This document shows, piece by piece, positions 1-7,262 of a DNA stretch of 16,062 bases. The notes below the pieces were generated by a model that searched no databases, was not told the DNA's origin, and was given only the letters and a program-made list of their open reading frames with translations. The stretch covers positions 1-16,062 of the forward strand of contig DFJP01000030.1 of NCBI GenBank assembly GCA_002373085.1. Reading direction: 5' to 3'. A program made the position numbers and the translations under genes. Origin of the DNA: Caryophanales bacterium UBA3668 (lineage in GTDB: Bacteria; Bacillota_I; Bacilli_A; RFN20; CAG-826). Position 1 is the stretch's first letter, and each line of letters begins with the position of its first letter.

Positions 1-90
1 AAATACAATCAATTATTAAGAATTGAAGAAGAACTCGGTGAACACGCTGAATTCCTCGGTGTTAAAGCTTTCATGAATCGTAAATTCTAA
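1..90 (+). CDS. 3' end of an unidentified protein (partial, runs off the left edge)
   Basis: The window opens inside a plus-strand reading frame that gives 29 residues, ending in ...FMNRKF and a TAA stop at 88-90. The tail is charged, with an EEELGE stretch, and looks like the end of a soluble protein. It is too short for me to assign a family. A strong terminator follows about 20 bases after the stop, so this is the last gene of its transcript. It converges with the c-di-GMP gene on the other strand. Confidence 0.7.
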   Translation, partial: KYNQLLRIEEELGEHAEFLGVKAFMNRKF

Positions 91-110
91 TTGAATTTAC
101 TAACAAAACA

Positions 111-140
111 AAAACCCCATCAAATGGGGTTTTAATTTTT
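111..140. terminator. Bidirectional intrinsic terminator between convergent genes
   Basis: AAAACCCCAT (111-120), loop CAA and ATGGGGTTTT (124-133) form a perfect 10-bp stem. It is followed by AATTTTT on the plus strand, and by a run of T and G on the minus strand after the A-rich arm. It lies between the end of the left-edge gene (90) and the stop of the minus-strand PAS remnant (142), so it can serve both. Confidence 0.85.
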
Positions 141-141
141 A

Positions 142-693
142 TTAAGCTAATTCTATGTTAAGAATGTATTTGACGTTATTTGATTCATCGCCAACTTTTA
201 CAATACGAGCGCGAATTGGGATTTGTTCTTCTTTTCCAGGAAGTGATACTGAGAAGCGGAACGTTTTCTCTTTTTCACCACTATCATAGAAATCTTGGAA
301 TTTTTGATAATCTTCTGGTTTAATTCTTGGATCAATCGTTCCGGCGTTGATTGCTTTTTCAAATCTTTCCGCAGAAACATTTAAGACACTTTCTAGCCCA
401 TGAGCAGCAATTCTATATTTCTTCTTTCCGTCAACAATAGAAATAAAGACAATCGTATCGTTAGAATATTTGGTAATAAGAGCAAGGTCTTGTTTGGTGT
501 CCACTAATTCGGTTATGTTTTTTGCTGAACCATAGAATCTATCTGCGCCTTCACTAGTACCGATAAAGTAATAAGACATAACATAAGATGTTAAAGTACC
601 ATCAAGTGTATAGAATCTTAAAAATGCTTTAGAACCATTTAAGCGGTTTTCTTTCGCTTCTTTTAATGTTTCATACAACTTGAGACGATCTTC
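142..693 (-). pseudogene. Detached C-terminal PAS half of the EAL protein, separated by one in-frame TAA
   Basis: Directly after the TAA at 694-696 the same frame continues without shift as EDRLKLYETLK and stays open for about 183 codons to the TAA at 142-144. The content is PAS-like: a region rich in aromatic and charged residues, then a second segment with alternating beta-type and charged stretches. The upstream protein ends inside what looks like the first half of a PAS fold (NNIIGPVAIYAW...FNQQFYETVN), so the two parts most likely form one 850-codon gene. The only possible independent start is TTG at 676-678, with no convincing ribosome binding site. I read this as a nonsense-interrupted gene. 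Stop-codon readthrough or a sequencing error would look the same. Confidence 0.75.
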
Positions 694-2694
694 TTATGGC
701 ATAACTCTTTGAATGCCATACACTTTTTCAGAGAAATCAGGAACATTTACTGTTTCATAGAATTGTTGATTAAATCTCACGATATCGACATTATCTCCAC
801 TCCAAGCGTAAATCGCCACTGGACCGATAATGTTATTAAGCATTGAGTCACTATAAACGTTTTGATCAAGGAATTCTCTAATTCTAAATTGTTCATTAGC
901 TTTAGCGGAGAATCCTTTTCTATCGACGTTTTCATCATTAAAGGCAATCTTTTCAAATTCTGCAATTGGGATTGGTTTATAGAAATAATATCCTTGTGCG
1001 TATTGAACTCCTAGATTCTCTAGGAAGTTAACTTGTTCACTTAATTCGACACCTTCAACAATAATTGGAAGAGCAATAATCTTCGCCATATTGATGACAG
1101 ATTCTAAAACGTGAATTCCAATAGAGAAATTCTTCTCTTCTAAATCAAGGAATAAAGCATCTAACTTAATCGCATCGATTTGAAGTTTAGAAAGCATATT
1201 AAGTGAAGAATAACCGCTACCAAAGTCATCCATTAAAATAGTGAAGCCTCTTTGTCTTAATTTCTTAAAAAGAGCGTCAACCACTTCTGAAGATTCAGTA
1301 TAGGCTGATTCAGTAATTTCAATCTTAAGTAGACGAGGTGGTAAATTATATTTTTCAATTAATTTACATAAGTAATTATAAATATCAAAAGTAACGATAT
1401 CGATTCGAGAAACGTTAACAGAAACTGGAACTGGATCGTGTCCTGCATCAATAGACTTTCTAAGCCAAGAACATACTTCTTCCCAAATGTATTGATCAAG
1501 TTCACCGATAAAGCCGTATTTCTCTAAAACTGGAATAAATTGGTCAGGATAGACAATTGATCCATCTTTTCTTACCCATCTAGCAAGAGCTTCTGCTCCT
1601 ACTATTTTTCCAGTAGAGAGACGTGTTTGTGGTTGCAAATAGAAAGTAATTTCATGGCTTTTCATCGCTTTCACGAAATCAGACAAAACTTCGTTTTCTT
1701 TAGCGATTTTTTCATACATGTTTGGATCGTATTTAACAATTCTCTTTTTTATATCCTTCTTTGCTCTACTAGTGGCAATAGACGCTTTATCTAAAGCTGC
1801 CACTAATTCAGTTTCTGAAGTAAGTTCAACAACTCCAAACGCTGGTAAGAAACCAACTGAATATCCCTTTTCACTCATTAATTTACGAATTCTATCGTAA
1901 ATCTCTTGGATATATTCATCTTTATATGGAAGGACAATTGAAAAGTCATCTTGTCCAAAATATCCAGCAACACCATTAAATTCTTCGGAAGCTTCTTTTA
2001 AAATTGTTCCGATTGACGCTAAAAGCATATCGCCAGTTTTTCGATCATACCACTCATCAAAAAGCTTGAAGTTTTCAATGTCAATTGAAACCATGCAGTA
2101 CTTTGCTTTTGGATTAAGGTCCATAATATCTTTTGCGTTTAAAAGATATGTCTTTTCATCATATAGACCAGTAAGTTCACTTCTATGGTAGTTTTCTGAG
2201 GAGAGTTGTTGACCAATCTTCTCGCCCATTTCTCTATTTTTATAATTTTGGATATCAAAGATAAAGCTATAGACGACACCTTCTTCAATTCCGTTTTCTC
2301 GACCAGTAATTAAACACTGCTCAACCCAACGGAAGGTGTTGTTTTGAAGGCGATATCTAATTCTTGCCCATCTGAAGTTTGGGGTTTTAGACTCTTTGAG
2401 TCTCTTTAACATATCTTTATTGTCCATTAAGTCCATAAAGATACCCCTATCATCAGGATGAACAATTTTGGCTAAAGCATGTTGCAAAACATTTGAGTAT
2501 TTAGTGGAACTAATATTACTTAACGCGTAATATTTGCCACTAACATGGTATAGTCGACTAAACTCATCGTTAATTGTGTCGATAGTAAAACACTCGTCAA
2601 AAGATGACGAGTTTAAATAATCCATAAGACTTATATCGGCTTCTTGTTTAAAAAAGAGGTCGTAAAAATTGTCTCTTTTCACGTTTCTCGGCAT
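694..2694 (-). CDS. PAS-GGDEF(degenerate)-EAL protein, probable c-di-GMP phosphodiesterase
   Basis: A 666-residue cytoplasmic signalling protein, predicted to hydrolyse cyclic di-GMP to linear pGpG. Residues about 40-150 look like a PAS domain (VHPDDRG, then FRW and RWVEQ). Residues about 175-325 are a GGDEF domain whose signature is GQDDF (247-251), so cyclase activity is doubtful and a GTP-sensing or structural role is more likely. Residues about 335-585 are an EAL domain with the expected metal and catalytic positions: E368 in EAL, N427, E459 in EITES, D489-D490 in DDFGSG, K510, E547 and Q567. I chose ATG at 2694 because GAGAGAG lies about 9 bases upstream; a TTG six codons earlier lacks that support. 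The protein stops inside a C-terminal PAS domain at a TAA that is followed by the rest of the domain in frame. No membrane segment is visible. Confidence 0.88.
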   Translation of the reverse strand: MPRNVKRDNFYDLFFKQEADISLMDYLNSSSFDECFTIDTINDEFSRLYHVSGKYYALSNISSTKYSNVLQHALAKIVHPDDRGIFMDLMDNKDMLKRLKESKTPNFRWARIRYRLQNNTFRWVEQCLITGRENGIEEGVVYSFIFDIQNYKNREMGEKIGQQLSSENYHRSELTGLYDEKTYLLNAKDIMDLNPKAKYCMVSIDIENFKLFDEWYDRKTGDMLLASIGTILKEASEEFNGVAGYFGQDDFSIVLPYKDEYIQEIYDRIRKLMSEKGYSVGFLPAFGVVELTSETELVAALDKASIATSRAKKDIKKRIVKYDPNMYEKIAKENEVLSDFVKAMKSHEITFYLQPQTRLSTGKIVGAEALARWVRKDGSIVYPDQFIPVLEKYGFIGELDQYIWEEVCSWLRKSIDAGHDPVPVSVNVSRIDIVTFDIYNYLCKLIEKYNLPPRLLKIEITESAYTESSEVVDALFKKLRQRGFTILMDDFGSGYSSLNMLSKLQIDAIKLDALFLDLEEKNFSIGIHVLESVINMAKIIALPIIVEGVELSEQVNFLENLGVQYAQGYYFYKPIPIAEFEKIAFNDENVDRKGFSAKANEQFRIREFLDQNVYSDSMLNNIIGPVAIYAWSGDNVDIVRFNQQFYETVNVPDFSEKVYGIQRVMP

Positions 2695-2716
2695 AAATAT
2701 GATCTCTCTCAAAATT

Positions 2717-2745
2717 ATGATAAAAGATATTTGTATTTATTACAA
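2717..2745 (-). promoter_or_regulatory. Probable promoter of the EAL gene
   Basis: On the minus strand TTGTAA (2740-2745) and TATCAT (2717-2722) are separated by 17 bases. The predicted start is near 2710, giving a leader of about 16 bases with GAGAGAG before ATG 2694. The -35 lies inside an inverted repeat, TGTATTT (2732-2738) and AAATACA (2744-2750), which could bind a regulator. Confidence 0.45.
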
Positions 2746-2800
2746 ATACATTTTTTAATGTATAGATATAATCTAAAATATTATTTTTTGTAAAACGAAA

Positions 2801-2821
2801 AATAAAAACGGGAAACCCCGT
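2801..2821 (-). terminator. Intrinsic terminator after the membrane protein gene
   Basis: On the minus strand ACGGG (2817-2821), loop GTTT and CCCGT (2808-2812) are followed by TTTTATTTTT. It begins three bases after the stop of the gene ending at 2824 and separates the methyltransferase/membrane-protein operon from the EAL gene. Confidence 0.75.
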
Positions 2822-2823
2822 AA

Positions 2824-3291
2824 TTATTTTCTGTTTTTTCTTTCTAATCTTGCTCTTTCGCTTACTAGACTCATTCTCGAATTTTTTCTCGTATAAATAG
2901 AGATAAGGCCCCACAAGTAACAGCAAATAGTAATGAGTTGGAAAACTCCGTACATCGCTGGACCAAAACCAAGTTCATCAGTTCCAATAAGCATTTTCAT
3001 TGAAAACGAAACAATCATCGCTACAAAAGATACAAGCATTCCAAGTACTGATAAGAGTTTTAATCTATTTCTATTTACAAAGATGAAAACAAGTACAGTA
3101 ATCGCAATAACGGATAAAAGAATTTGTAAAAGGAATAACACTATTATCGAAGAATTATGATCTATGAAAATATAATCAAACATGCTAATCGCAGTCATAC
3201 CTTCATAAATATAATTAATTTCTGCAGGTCCAAAAAAGGCAAATATGCTTGATAAAGAAATTAATGCTCCGATAAAAAATATAGCAACCAT
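2824..3291 (-). CDS. Small four-helix integral membrane protein, function unknown
   Basis: The product is 155 residues with four hydrophobic stretches, at about 1-20, 47-72, 79-98 and 114-133. The loop between helices 1 and 2 is acidic and aromatic. The C-terminal tail (about 134-155) is strongly basic and ends in RKNRK, which suggests a cytoplasmic C terminus. The first helix has no signal-peptidase site that I trust, so it is probably a membrane anchor. I do not recognise a family. The gene starts 9 bases after the stop of the methyltransferase gene, so the two are probably co-transcribed. A purine-rich AAGAGAAGA stretch in the end of that gene may serve as its ribosome binding site. Confidence 0.75.
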   Translation of the reverse strand: MVAIFFIGALISLSSIFAFFGPAEINYIYEGMTAISMFDYIFIDHNSSIIVLFLLQILLSVIAITVLVFIFVNRNRLKLLSVLGMLVSFVAMIVSFSMKMLIGTDELGFGPAMYGVFQLITICCYLWGLISIYTRKNSRMSLVSERARLERKNRK

Positions 3292-3300
3292 ACTTATATA

Positions 3301-4005
3301 TTATCTTCTCTTTAATCTAAATAATCTTCTAGTTTCTTGCTTTTCTCCTGGCCAAGCAAAATATTCTAAAGATTCAATCTCAAAATATGGAGATAATAAT
3401 TCTATCCACTTTTCATCAGTTAGACTTAAAAGTCTAAGCGTTCCATTAATAATAAGATATTTATCTTCTATTAACTCTAATCCTCTATTTTCAGCGTCTT
3501 CTTTAGATAAATAGAAGTTTAATCCGATAATCACTTTTGCGTCTTTAGTAGCGATTCTCGCTAATTCCTTGATGATATATAAACTTGTTTCTAATGGAAC
3601 AACGTCTAAAACATTGCTACATATAATTCCGTCATATATTTCATAAGGAACAGTCTCAAACCAATCAGGAGATATCTTTAAGATATCTAGATTATTTCCT
3701 GCTCCATACAGTTCCGCATAAAACTTTGCGGTGTCAATAATGTTAGAACCTAGATCCACCGCTCTTACTTTTTTAGCCCCACTTTTAGCTATAACAATAG
3801 AAGCCCAGCCACTACCACATCCATAATCTAAAACATATTCGCATTTTCCTAATTCTTGAGCAGCGTTAAATAGCTTAATAGAAGGCGCTAAATCTTTATA
3901 ATCTCGCTTTTCTATTTTAAGTTCTTCATTCTTTTCTTCTGGAGTGAGTTTAATTGCCTCATCCCAGAACTTGAATAAATTACTATTTATTTCTTGGCTA
4001 TTCAT
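3301..4005 (-). CDS. Class I SAM-dependent methyltransferase, substrate unknown
   Basis: The product is 234 residues from ATG 4005. The SAM-binding motif I is VLDYGCGSGWAS (58-69), followed by an acidic end of beta strand 2 (RAVDLGSN) and a motif near IICSNVLDVVP that matches the post-motif region of class I enzymes. The rest gives no clear substrate clue; small molecule, RNA and protein are all possible. The frame is open further upstream to 4116, but that extension overlaps the SHOCT-like gene, is not methyltransferase-like and has no ribosome binding site. The chosen start follows AACAAGAAAAA, a weak site. Upstream is the small gene at 4037-4252 and downstream, 9 bases away, the membrane protein. 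Confidence 0.82.
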   Translation of the reverse strand: MNSQEINSNLFKFWDEAIKLTPEEKNEELKIEKRDYKDLAPSIKLFNAAQELGKCEYVLDYGCGSGWASIVIAKSGAKKVRAVDLGSNIIDTAKFYAELYGAGNNLDILKISPDWFETVPYEIYDGIICSNVLDVVPLETSLYIIKELARIATKDAKVIIGLNFYLSKEDAENRGLELIEDKYLIINGTLRLLSLTDEKWIELLSPYFEIESLEYFAWPGEKQETRRLFRLKRR

Positions 4006-4036
4006 TTTTTCTTGTTCGAATCTAAATATTAGTATA

Positions 4037-4252
4037 TCAATTTGGTAATTGATAACAAGGTTTTTGTAAAATAAAAGACCTAGAATATTTTTTGATGCGT
4101 TTTTCATCGTATTCATCTTTAAGCTTTTTCGTTATTCTTTCTAAGTCTCCATCCCTTTCATCATCGGTGATAAGGCCTTTAACCCAAACTTTCATCAACA
4201 TTGCTTTTGCTAATTCACACTTCAATAAAAATTGCTCGTGATCTTTAGACAT
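4037..4252 (-). CDS. Small SHOCT-like protein, possibly a recombinase-module companion
   Basis: The product is 71 residues, mostly helical and charged. A helix (about 5-25) precedes the short pattern GLITDDERDGDLERITKKL, which resembles the SHOCT-type C-terminal mini-domain. Similar small proteins occur beside serine recombinases, and two more are in this window (11729-11938 and 15215-15385), although overall identity is low. Its ATG at 4252 is 18 bases from a perfect AGGAGG. A closer ATG at 4265 opens only a six-codon peptide whose stop overlaps this start. It lies downstream of the HNH nuclease gene on the same strand with no clear terminator between, so it may belong to that operon. The function is not known. 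Confidence 0.6.
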   Translation of the reverse strand: MSKDHEQFLLKCELAKAMLMKVWVKGLITDDERDGDLERITKKLKDEYDEKRIKKYSRSFILQKPCYQLPN

Positions 4253-4276
4253 TTTTACTGACCATTATTTCCTCCT
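4245..4276 (-). promoter_or_regulatory. Strong ribosome binding site feeding a six-codon leader peptide that overlaps the 71-residue gene
   Basis: AGGAGG (4271-4276 on the minus strand) is 5 bases from ATG 4265, which encodes MVSKNV and stops at 4245-4247. The ATG of the 71-residue gene (4252) lies inside this peptide in another frame. Either the small gene is translationally coupled to the leader, or a small indel has split the original N terminus from the body. Confidence 0.5.
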
Positions 4277-4325
4277 AGCAATAATCCTGCCGGTCTTTGA
4301 TGGTTTTGTCAGCAATAACACTTAA

Positions 4326-5432
4326 TTACATATTTTCTTCGTCACGTCTATCGATGTGTGTATAGATATCTATCAATTGATTTAAATCCAGATTGTATAT
4401 TTCTTCTAATAAACGTTCTCTTTCTTCGAAGAGTTTCTCTAATAAGTCGGTAATTTCACCGTTATTTATTAGGTGAATCTTTCTATGACATTCAGGACAT
4501 AAGCAGAATAAATTCACAGTGTGGTCAAGTTTTTTAGCAAAGTGTCTTTGAACGTTTATATTGCATGGTATAAGATGATGCGCCTCAAAATACATCTTGT
4601 CATTATTTGTGATAAAGGTATGCTCTTTGCCACATAATGCACACGTATAATGAGCATTCATGAAAGCAACTTCTCTTAAAGCAGAATTCTTTTTGATTTT
4701 AGCTTTACCATCTAATGTAACAACAGCATCTCTGGAAGGAACATAGTCATCAACAAAAATAATATCATCATCACTTTCACTTCCGTTATCTTCAAGAATA
4801 TGAATATCACCTTCATTCCTAATGATAGATGAATAATCATCGTGCTCTAGGGCATCTAAAACAATACTTTTGTAATTGATTTTGAATGAAAAGTATTTAT
4901 TTGCATTTCTTTTATTTATACCGAAATAGTATCCGTTGATGGCAGTAGCTTTAATGGCTTCAAAATCAATCCATAATGACGAATAACTATTTTGAGGATT
5001 CAACGAATAACCATCGTTGTCTAAAAGAACATAAACAACAGTCCCTTCACTATCAATAGGATATAATCCTAAAAAGAAATATGACTTATTCTCTTGCCTT
5101 TGTTGTCCGTTATGAATTAAACCAAAATAATCGCAAAAAATTTGAATTCTTTTTCTAGGAGTATCTTGGCCAGAATTCTTAATTAAATGTGCGCAAATAT
5201 AAATGTATTTATCAAGAGGTTCGTTGTATATTTCGTAAACATCTTTTGATGATGTTCCACCAGCATTCACTTTTCTGATTCTTAAATTTGAATCGCGGAA
5301 CAATTCTCTAACTTTGGAATCAATATTGATTCTTGATAATCTAGTTTGATATTCGGCATCCGATACAACTGATTCGCGACCATTGTAATAATTGAGGTAT
5401 TCTCTTGAACCTCGTTCTGCTCTTGGAACCAT
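4326..5432 (-). CDS. HNH-family restriction endonuclease, partner of the upstream C5 methyltransferase
   Basis: The product is 368 residues. The C-terminal part (about 250-325) is a zinc-containing HNH nuclease: CALC (264-267), EAHH (283-286), the expected central Asn (N307 in HTVNLF) and CPECH (312-316) with H320. H285 or H286 is the likely general base. The N-terminal 230 residues have no motif I recognise and may contact DNA for target selection. An acidic linker (about 214-230) joins the parts, and the end (about 330-350) is an acidic helix. The gene starts one base after the methyltransferase stop (TAGTATG), so the two are translationally coupled, as is common in type II R-M operons where methylation must precede cutting. 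A modification-dependent McrA-like enzyme is an alternative, but the tight coupling favours a conventional R-M pair. Confidence 0.82.
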   Translation of the reverse strand: MVPRAERGSREYLNYYNGRESVVSDAEYQTRLSRINIDSKVRELFRDSNLRIRKVNAGGTSSKDVYEIYNEPLDKYIYICAHLIKNSGQDTPRKRIQIFCDYFGLIHNGQQRQENKSYFFLGLYPIDSEGTVVYVLLDNDGYSLNPQNSYSSLWIDFEAIKATAINGYYFGINKRNANKYFSFKINYKSIVLDALEHDDYSSIIRNEGDIHILEDNGSESDDDIIFVDDYVPSRDAVVTLDGKAKIKKNSALREVAFMNAHYTCALCGKEHTFITNNDKMYFEAHHLIPCNINVQRHFAKKLDHTVNLFCLCPECHRKIHLINNGEITDLLEKLFEERERLLEEIYNLDLNQLIDIYTHIDRRDEENM

Positions 5433-5433
5433 A

Positions 5434-6582
5434 CTATTTCATCTCCAATAATTGTTTTGCGAAATATTTAACTAATTCGATATTTAATGAATTGCCAAAT
5501 TGCTTGTACGCGTAATGATCTTTAGGATTGATAATAAAGTTTTCTGGGAAACTTTGTAATCTAGCACACTCGCGTGGAGTCAATCTTCTTTTATACTTGG
5601 CAACGATTGGAATTTGCACCATTGCTACCAAAGCAGGGAAAAAATCAGTTTTCTTACATCTAATACCAGATTGTCTAAATTGAATTGATGTTTCCCAAAC
5701 TGAGTTGTATCCAGCACCAGCTTGCCATTCAAATTTTCTATCTCTTAGTTTAAAATCTTTTACTCTGTAATCTTTCAACCATTTATCAATGAAATCTTTA
5801 TGTTCTAAATACAATTGTCTATTTTTTCTAATGTAATCTTGCTTCCATTGTGGGAAAGATGAATAATCATAATCTAATCCAAATTCATCAACCCATACAG
5901 GGAACCCGAATACCGAAACGTTTACTCCTTTTTTAAAAACATCCCAAGCAGTTAATATCCTATCTTCGTATTCAGTGATGTTGTATTTTGGGTCAGCCTT
6001 TTCATCTAATATTGAATAAATTGATGTCTTGCCTTTAAAAACCGGTTTCTCAAATTCAAGATATTCCTTATCAGTTAAGTCTTTTCTAATTCCCATAATA
6101 TAAATTCTTGGTCTATTTTGTGGGATTCCAATATCCTCAGGACTTGCGATAATTTCTTCTTTTGAAAGCACATAACCTAAATCTAAAAGAGTTTGTTTGA
6201 TTACTTTCCATGTGTTTCCATTATCGTGTTTTAGTAAATGTTTAACATTTTCTAAGAAAATATATTTCGGTTTGTGGTATTCGATGATTCTAGCAACATC
6301 AAAGAACAAAGTGCCACGTGTGTCTTCAAATCCCTTTTTATGGCCGGCATTGGAGAATGCTTGGCAAGGGAATCCACCACACAAAACGTCATGCACCGGA
6401 ATGTCTTTTGCATCAGTTTTTGTTATATCGTTTAATGGATCGATTCCGTAATTAGCTTTATATGTTGCCGCAGCTTCTGGATCTATCTCCGAAGCAAACA
6501 CGCATTCTCCTCCTAAAGCTCGCATTGCTTGATGAAATCCACCAAGACCTGCAAACAAATCAATAAAAGTAAACTTTCCCAT
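5434..6582 (-). CDS. DNA (cytosine-5) methyltransferase of R-M locus 1
   Basis: The product is 382 residues and transfers a methyl group from SAM to C5 of cytosine in the R-M target site. Motif I is DLFAGLGGF (8-16), the PCQ loop with catalytic C73 is in GGFPCQAFSNAG (69-80), motif VI is ENVKHL (111-116), motif VIII is QNRPRIY (155-161), and motifs IX and X are RLTPRECARLQSFPENF and GNS (363-365). The variable region, about 165-310, should determine the target, which I cannot infer. ATG 6582 is preceded by AGGAG at 7-base spacing; a TTG seven codons upstream is poorer. It is first in the operon, ahead of the HNH nuclease, and its promoter carries the XRE operators. Confidence 0.93.
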   Translation of the reverse strand: MGKFTFIDLFAGLGGFHQAMRALGGECVFASEIDPEAAATYKANYGIDPLNDITKTDAKDIPVHDVLCGGFPCQAFSNAGHKKGFEDTRGTLFFDVARIIEYHKPKYIFLENVKHLLKHDNGNTWKVIKQTLLDLGYVLSKEEIIASPEDIGIPQNRPRIYIMGIRKDLTDKEYLEFEKPVFKGKTSIYSILDEKADPKYNITEYEDRILTAWDVFKKGVNVSVFGFPVWVDEFGLDYDYSSFPQWKQDYIRKNRQLYLEHKDFIDKWLKDYRVKDFKLRDRKFEWQAGAGYNSVWETSIQFRQSGIRCKKTDFFPALVAMVQIPIVAKYKRRLTPRECARLQSFPENFIINPKDHYAYKQFGNSLNIELVKYFAKQLLEMK

Positions 6583-6597
6583 ATCCGAACTCCTGAA

Positions 6598-6616
6598 AAT
6601 CAAGGTTTCCTTGAAT
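6598..6616. promoter_or_regulatory. Operator 1 for the XRE regulator, at the methyltransferase transcription start
   Basis: TCAAGG (6600-6605), TTT and CCTTGA (6609-6614) form a perfect inverted repeat. It lies just downstream of a minus-strand TATAAT at 6626-6631, so it covers the predicted start site of the methyltransferase operon. A second 8-bp inverted repeat, ATATCCGA (6581-6588) and TCGGATAT (6618-6625), brackets it and includes the methyltransferase start codon. Confidence 0.65.
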
Positions 6617-6625
6617 ATCGGATAT

Positions 6626-6631
6626 ATTATA
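6626..6631 (-). promoter_or_regulatory. -10 box of the methyltransferase/HNH operon
   Basis: ATTATA on the plus strand reads TATAAT on the minus strand. The start predicted about 7 bases downstream is near 6619, giving a leader of about 37 bases to ATG 6582. No good -35 is visible at 17 bases, which may mean the promoter is weak or needs an activator. Confidence 0.5.
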
Positions 6632-6660
6632 CACAGCTTTGCTTGATTTAACTACTTTCA

Positions 6661-6679
6661 AATCAAGGTTTCTTTGATT
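6661..6679. promoter_or_regulatory. Operator 2 for the XRE regulator, near its own start codon
   Basis: AATCAAGG (6661-6668), TTT and CTTTGATT (6672-6679) match operator 1 with one mismatch between the arms. The two centres (6607 and 6670) are 63 bases apart. A further half site, CTTGATTT (6642-6649), lies between them. Operator 2 sits about 22 bases before ATG 6701, where binding would block the regulator's own transcription. Confidence 0.65.
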
Positions 6680-6700
6680 ATTTCACTAAGAGGAAAAAAT

Positions 6701-6982
6701 ATGAAACTTAGAGAACTACGAACCAAAAGTGGTTTAACACAAAACGAAATTGCAACTAGACTTGGCGTATCAGGCCAAACTATTCTCAATTGGGAAAATG
6801 GCATTTACGAACCAAAAATTAACCAACTCATTCAGTTGGCAGATTTGTTTAGCGTAAGTGTTGATTATCTCATCGAAAGAAAAAATATCAACAAAAGCAT
6901 AGACGACATTTGCAAGGAACTAGAGAAAATATCAAAAGAAGATTTCATTGAATTTGTAAGACATTCGCTTTTAAACAAGTGA
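6701..6982 (+). CDS. XRE-family HTH regulator, probable R-M controller (C-protein-like)
   Basis: The product is 93 residues. Residues about 3-60 form a classic XRE/Cro-cI helix-turn-helix: LRTKSGLTQNEIATRLGVSG, then QTILNWENG and the closing helix ending SVDYLIE. The last 30 residues are an amphipathic helix that may support dimerisation. It is transcribed away from the methyltransferase/nuclease operon, and the 118-base gap holds two copies of one palindrome, the usual arrangement for an autoregulating controller that sets the timing of nuclease expression. ATG 6701 is preceded by AAGAGG at good spacing; upstream in-frame codons were discarded. Direct control of the operon is inferred from position and operators. 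Confidence 0.85.
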   Translation: MKLRELRTKSGLTQNEIATRLGVSGQTILNWENGIYEPKINQLIQLADLFSVSVDYLIERKNINKSIDDICKELEKISKEDFIEFVRHSLLNK

Positions 6983-6993
6983 TTTTGTGCTAA

Positions 6994-7096
6994 TTGATAC
7001 ATTTTCGGCACCTAACGAAATTCGAAATGGTAATTATATCGATTCTCTAAAAACCGATCTTACATTAATGTATTAATCACTTTAAAAATGTATCAA
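6994..7096. repeat. Perfect 12-bp inverted repeat flanking a short spacer
   Basis: TTGATACATTTT (6994-7005) and AAAATGTATCAA (7085-7096) are exact reverse complements, 79 bases apart. The right arm contains the ATG of the small ORF at 7088. The arms share TTGATACA with the 17-bp element found elsewhere in the window. The spacer holds a short palindrome, ACATTAATGT (7062-7071), and no gene. Confidence 0.6.
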
Positions 7097-7255
7097 AGCA
7101 ATCCTAACGATGATGCAGATTGTTTTTTGAATACTGATATGGTTAAAGACAAACCAATTGGCAAGTTTTCTAAGCCAATACCAAATTGGGAACTATCGGA
7201 AGATGATATTAAACAAATAGATGCTATATTATTGGAAAAATATAACATTAAGTAG
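7088..7255 (+). CDS. Small hypothetical ORF of 55 residues
   Basis: The frame runs from ATG 7088 to TAG 7253-7255. The second half (about 32-55) is protein-like: KPIPNWELSEDDIKQIDAIL then a basic end, suggesting one amphipathic helix. There is no ribosome binding site before the ATG, and the start lies within an inverted repeat. A strong terminator follows 7 bases after the stop, which favours a real transcript end and perhaps a real gene. It could be the surviving C-terminal fragment of a larger gene, since the frame stays open upstream to 7034 without an obvious start. It lies downstream of the XRE gene on the same strand. I do not recognise it. Confidence 0.4.
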   Translation: MYQSNPNDDADCFLNTDMVKDKPIGKFSKPIPNWELSEDDIKQIDAILLEKYNIK

Positions 7256-7262
7256 CATTCGG

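Noticed and set aside
1718..1900. Plus-strand ORF opposite the GGDEF region
   Set aside because: Hydrophobic shadow of a well-supported gene; no start signals.
2648..2926. 92-residue minus-strand ORF linking two genes
   Set aside because: It crosses the terminator and promoter between the membrane protein and EAL genes and overlaps both in another frame.
4006..4116. N-terminal extension of the methyltransferase
   Set aside because: It overlaps the SHOCT-like gene, lacks a ribosome binding site and does not resemble methyltransferase sequence.
4271..4328. Readthrough of the HNH gene stop into about 17 more codons
   Set aside because: A frame this short stays open by chance about half the time; no domain is interrupted.
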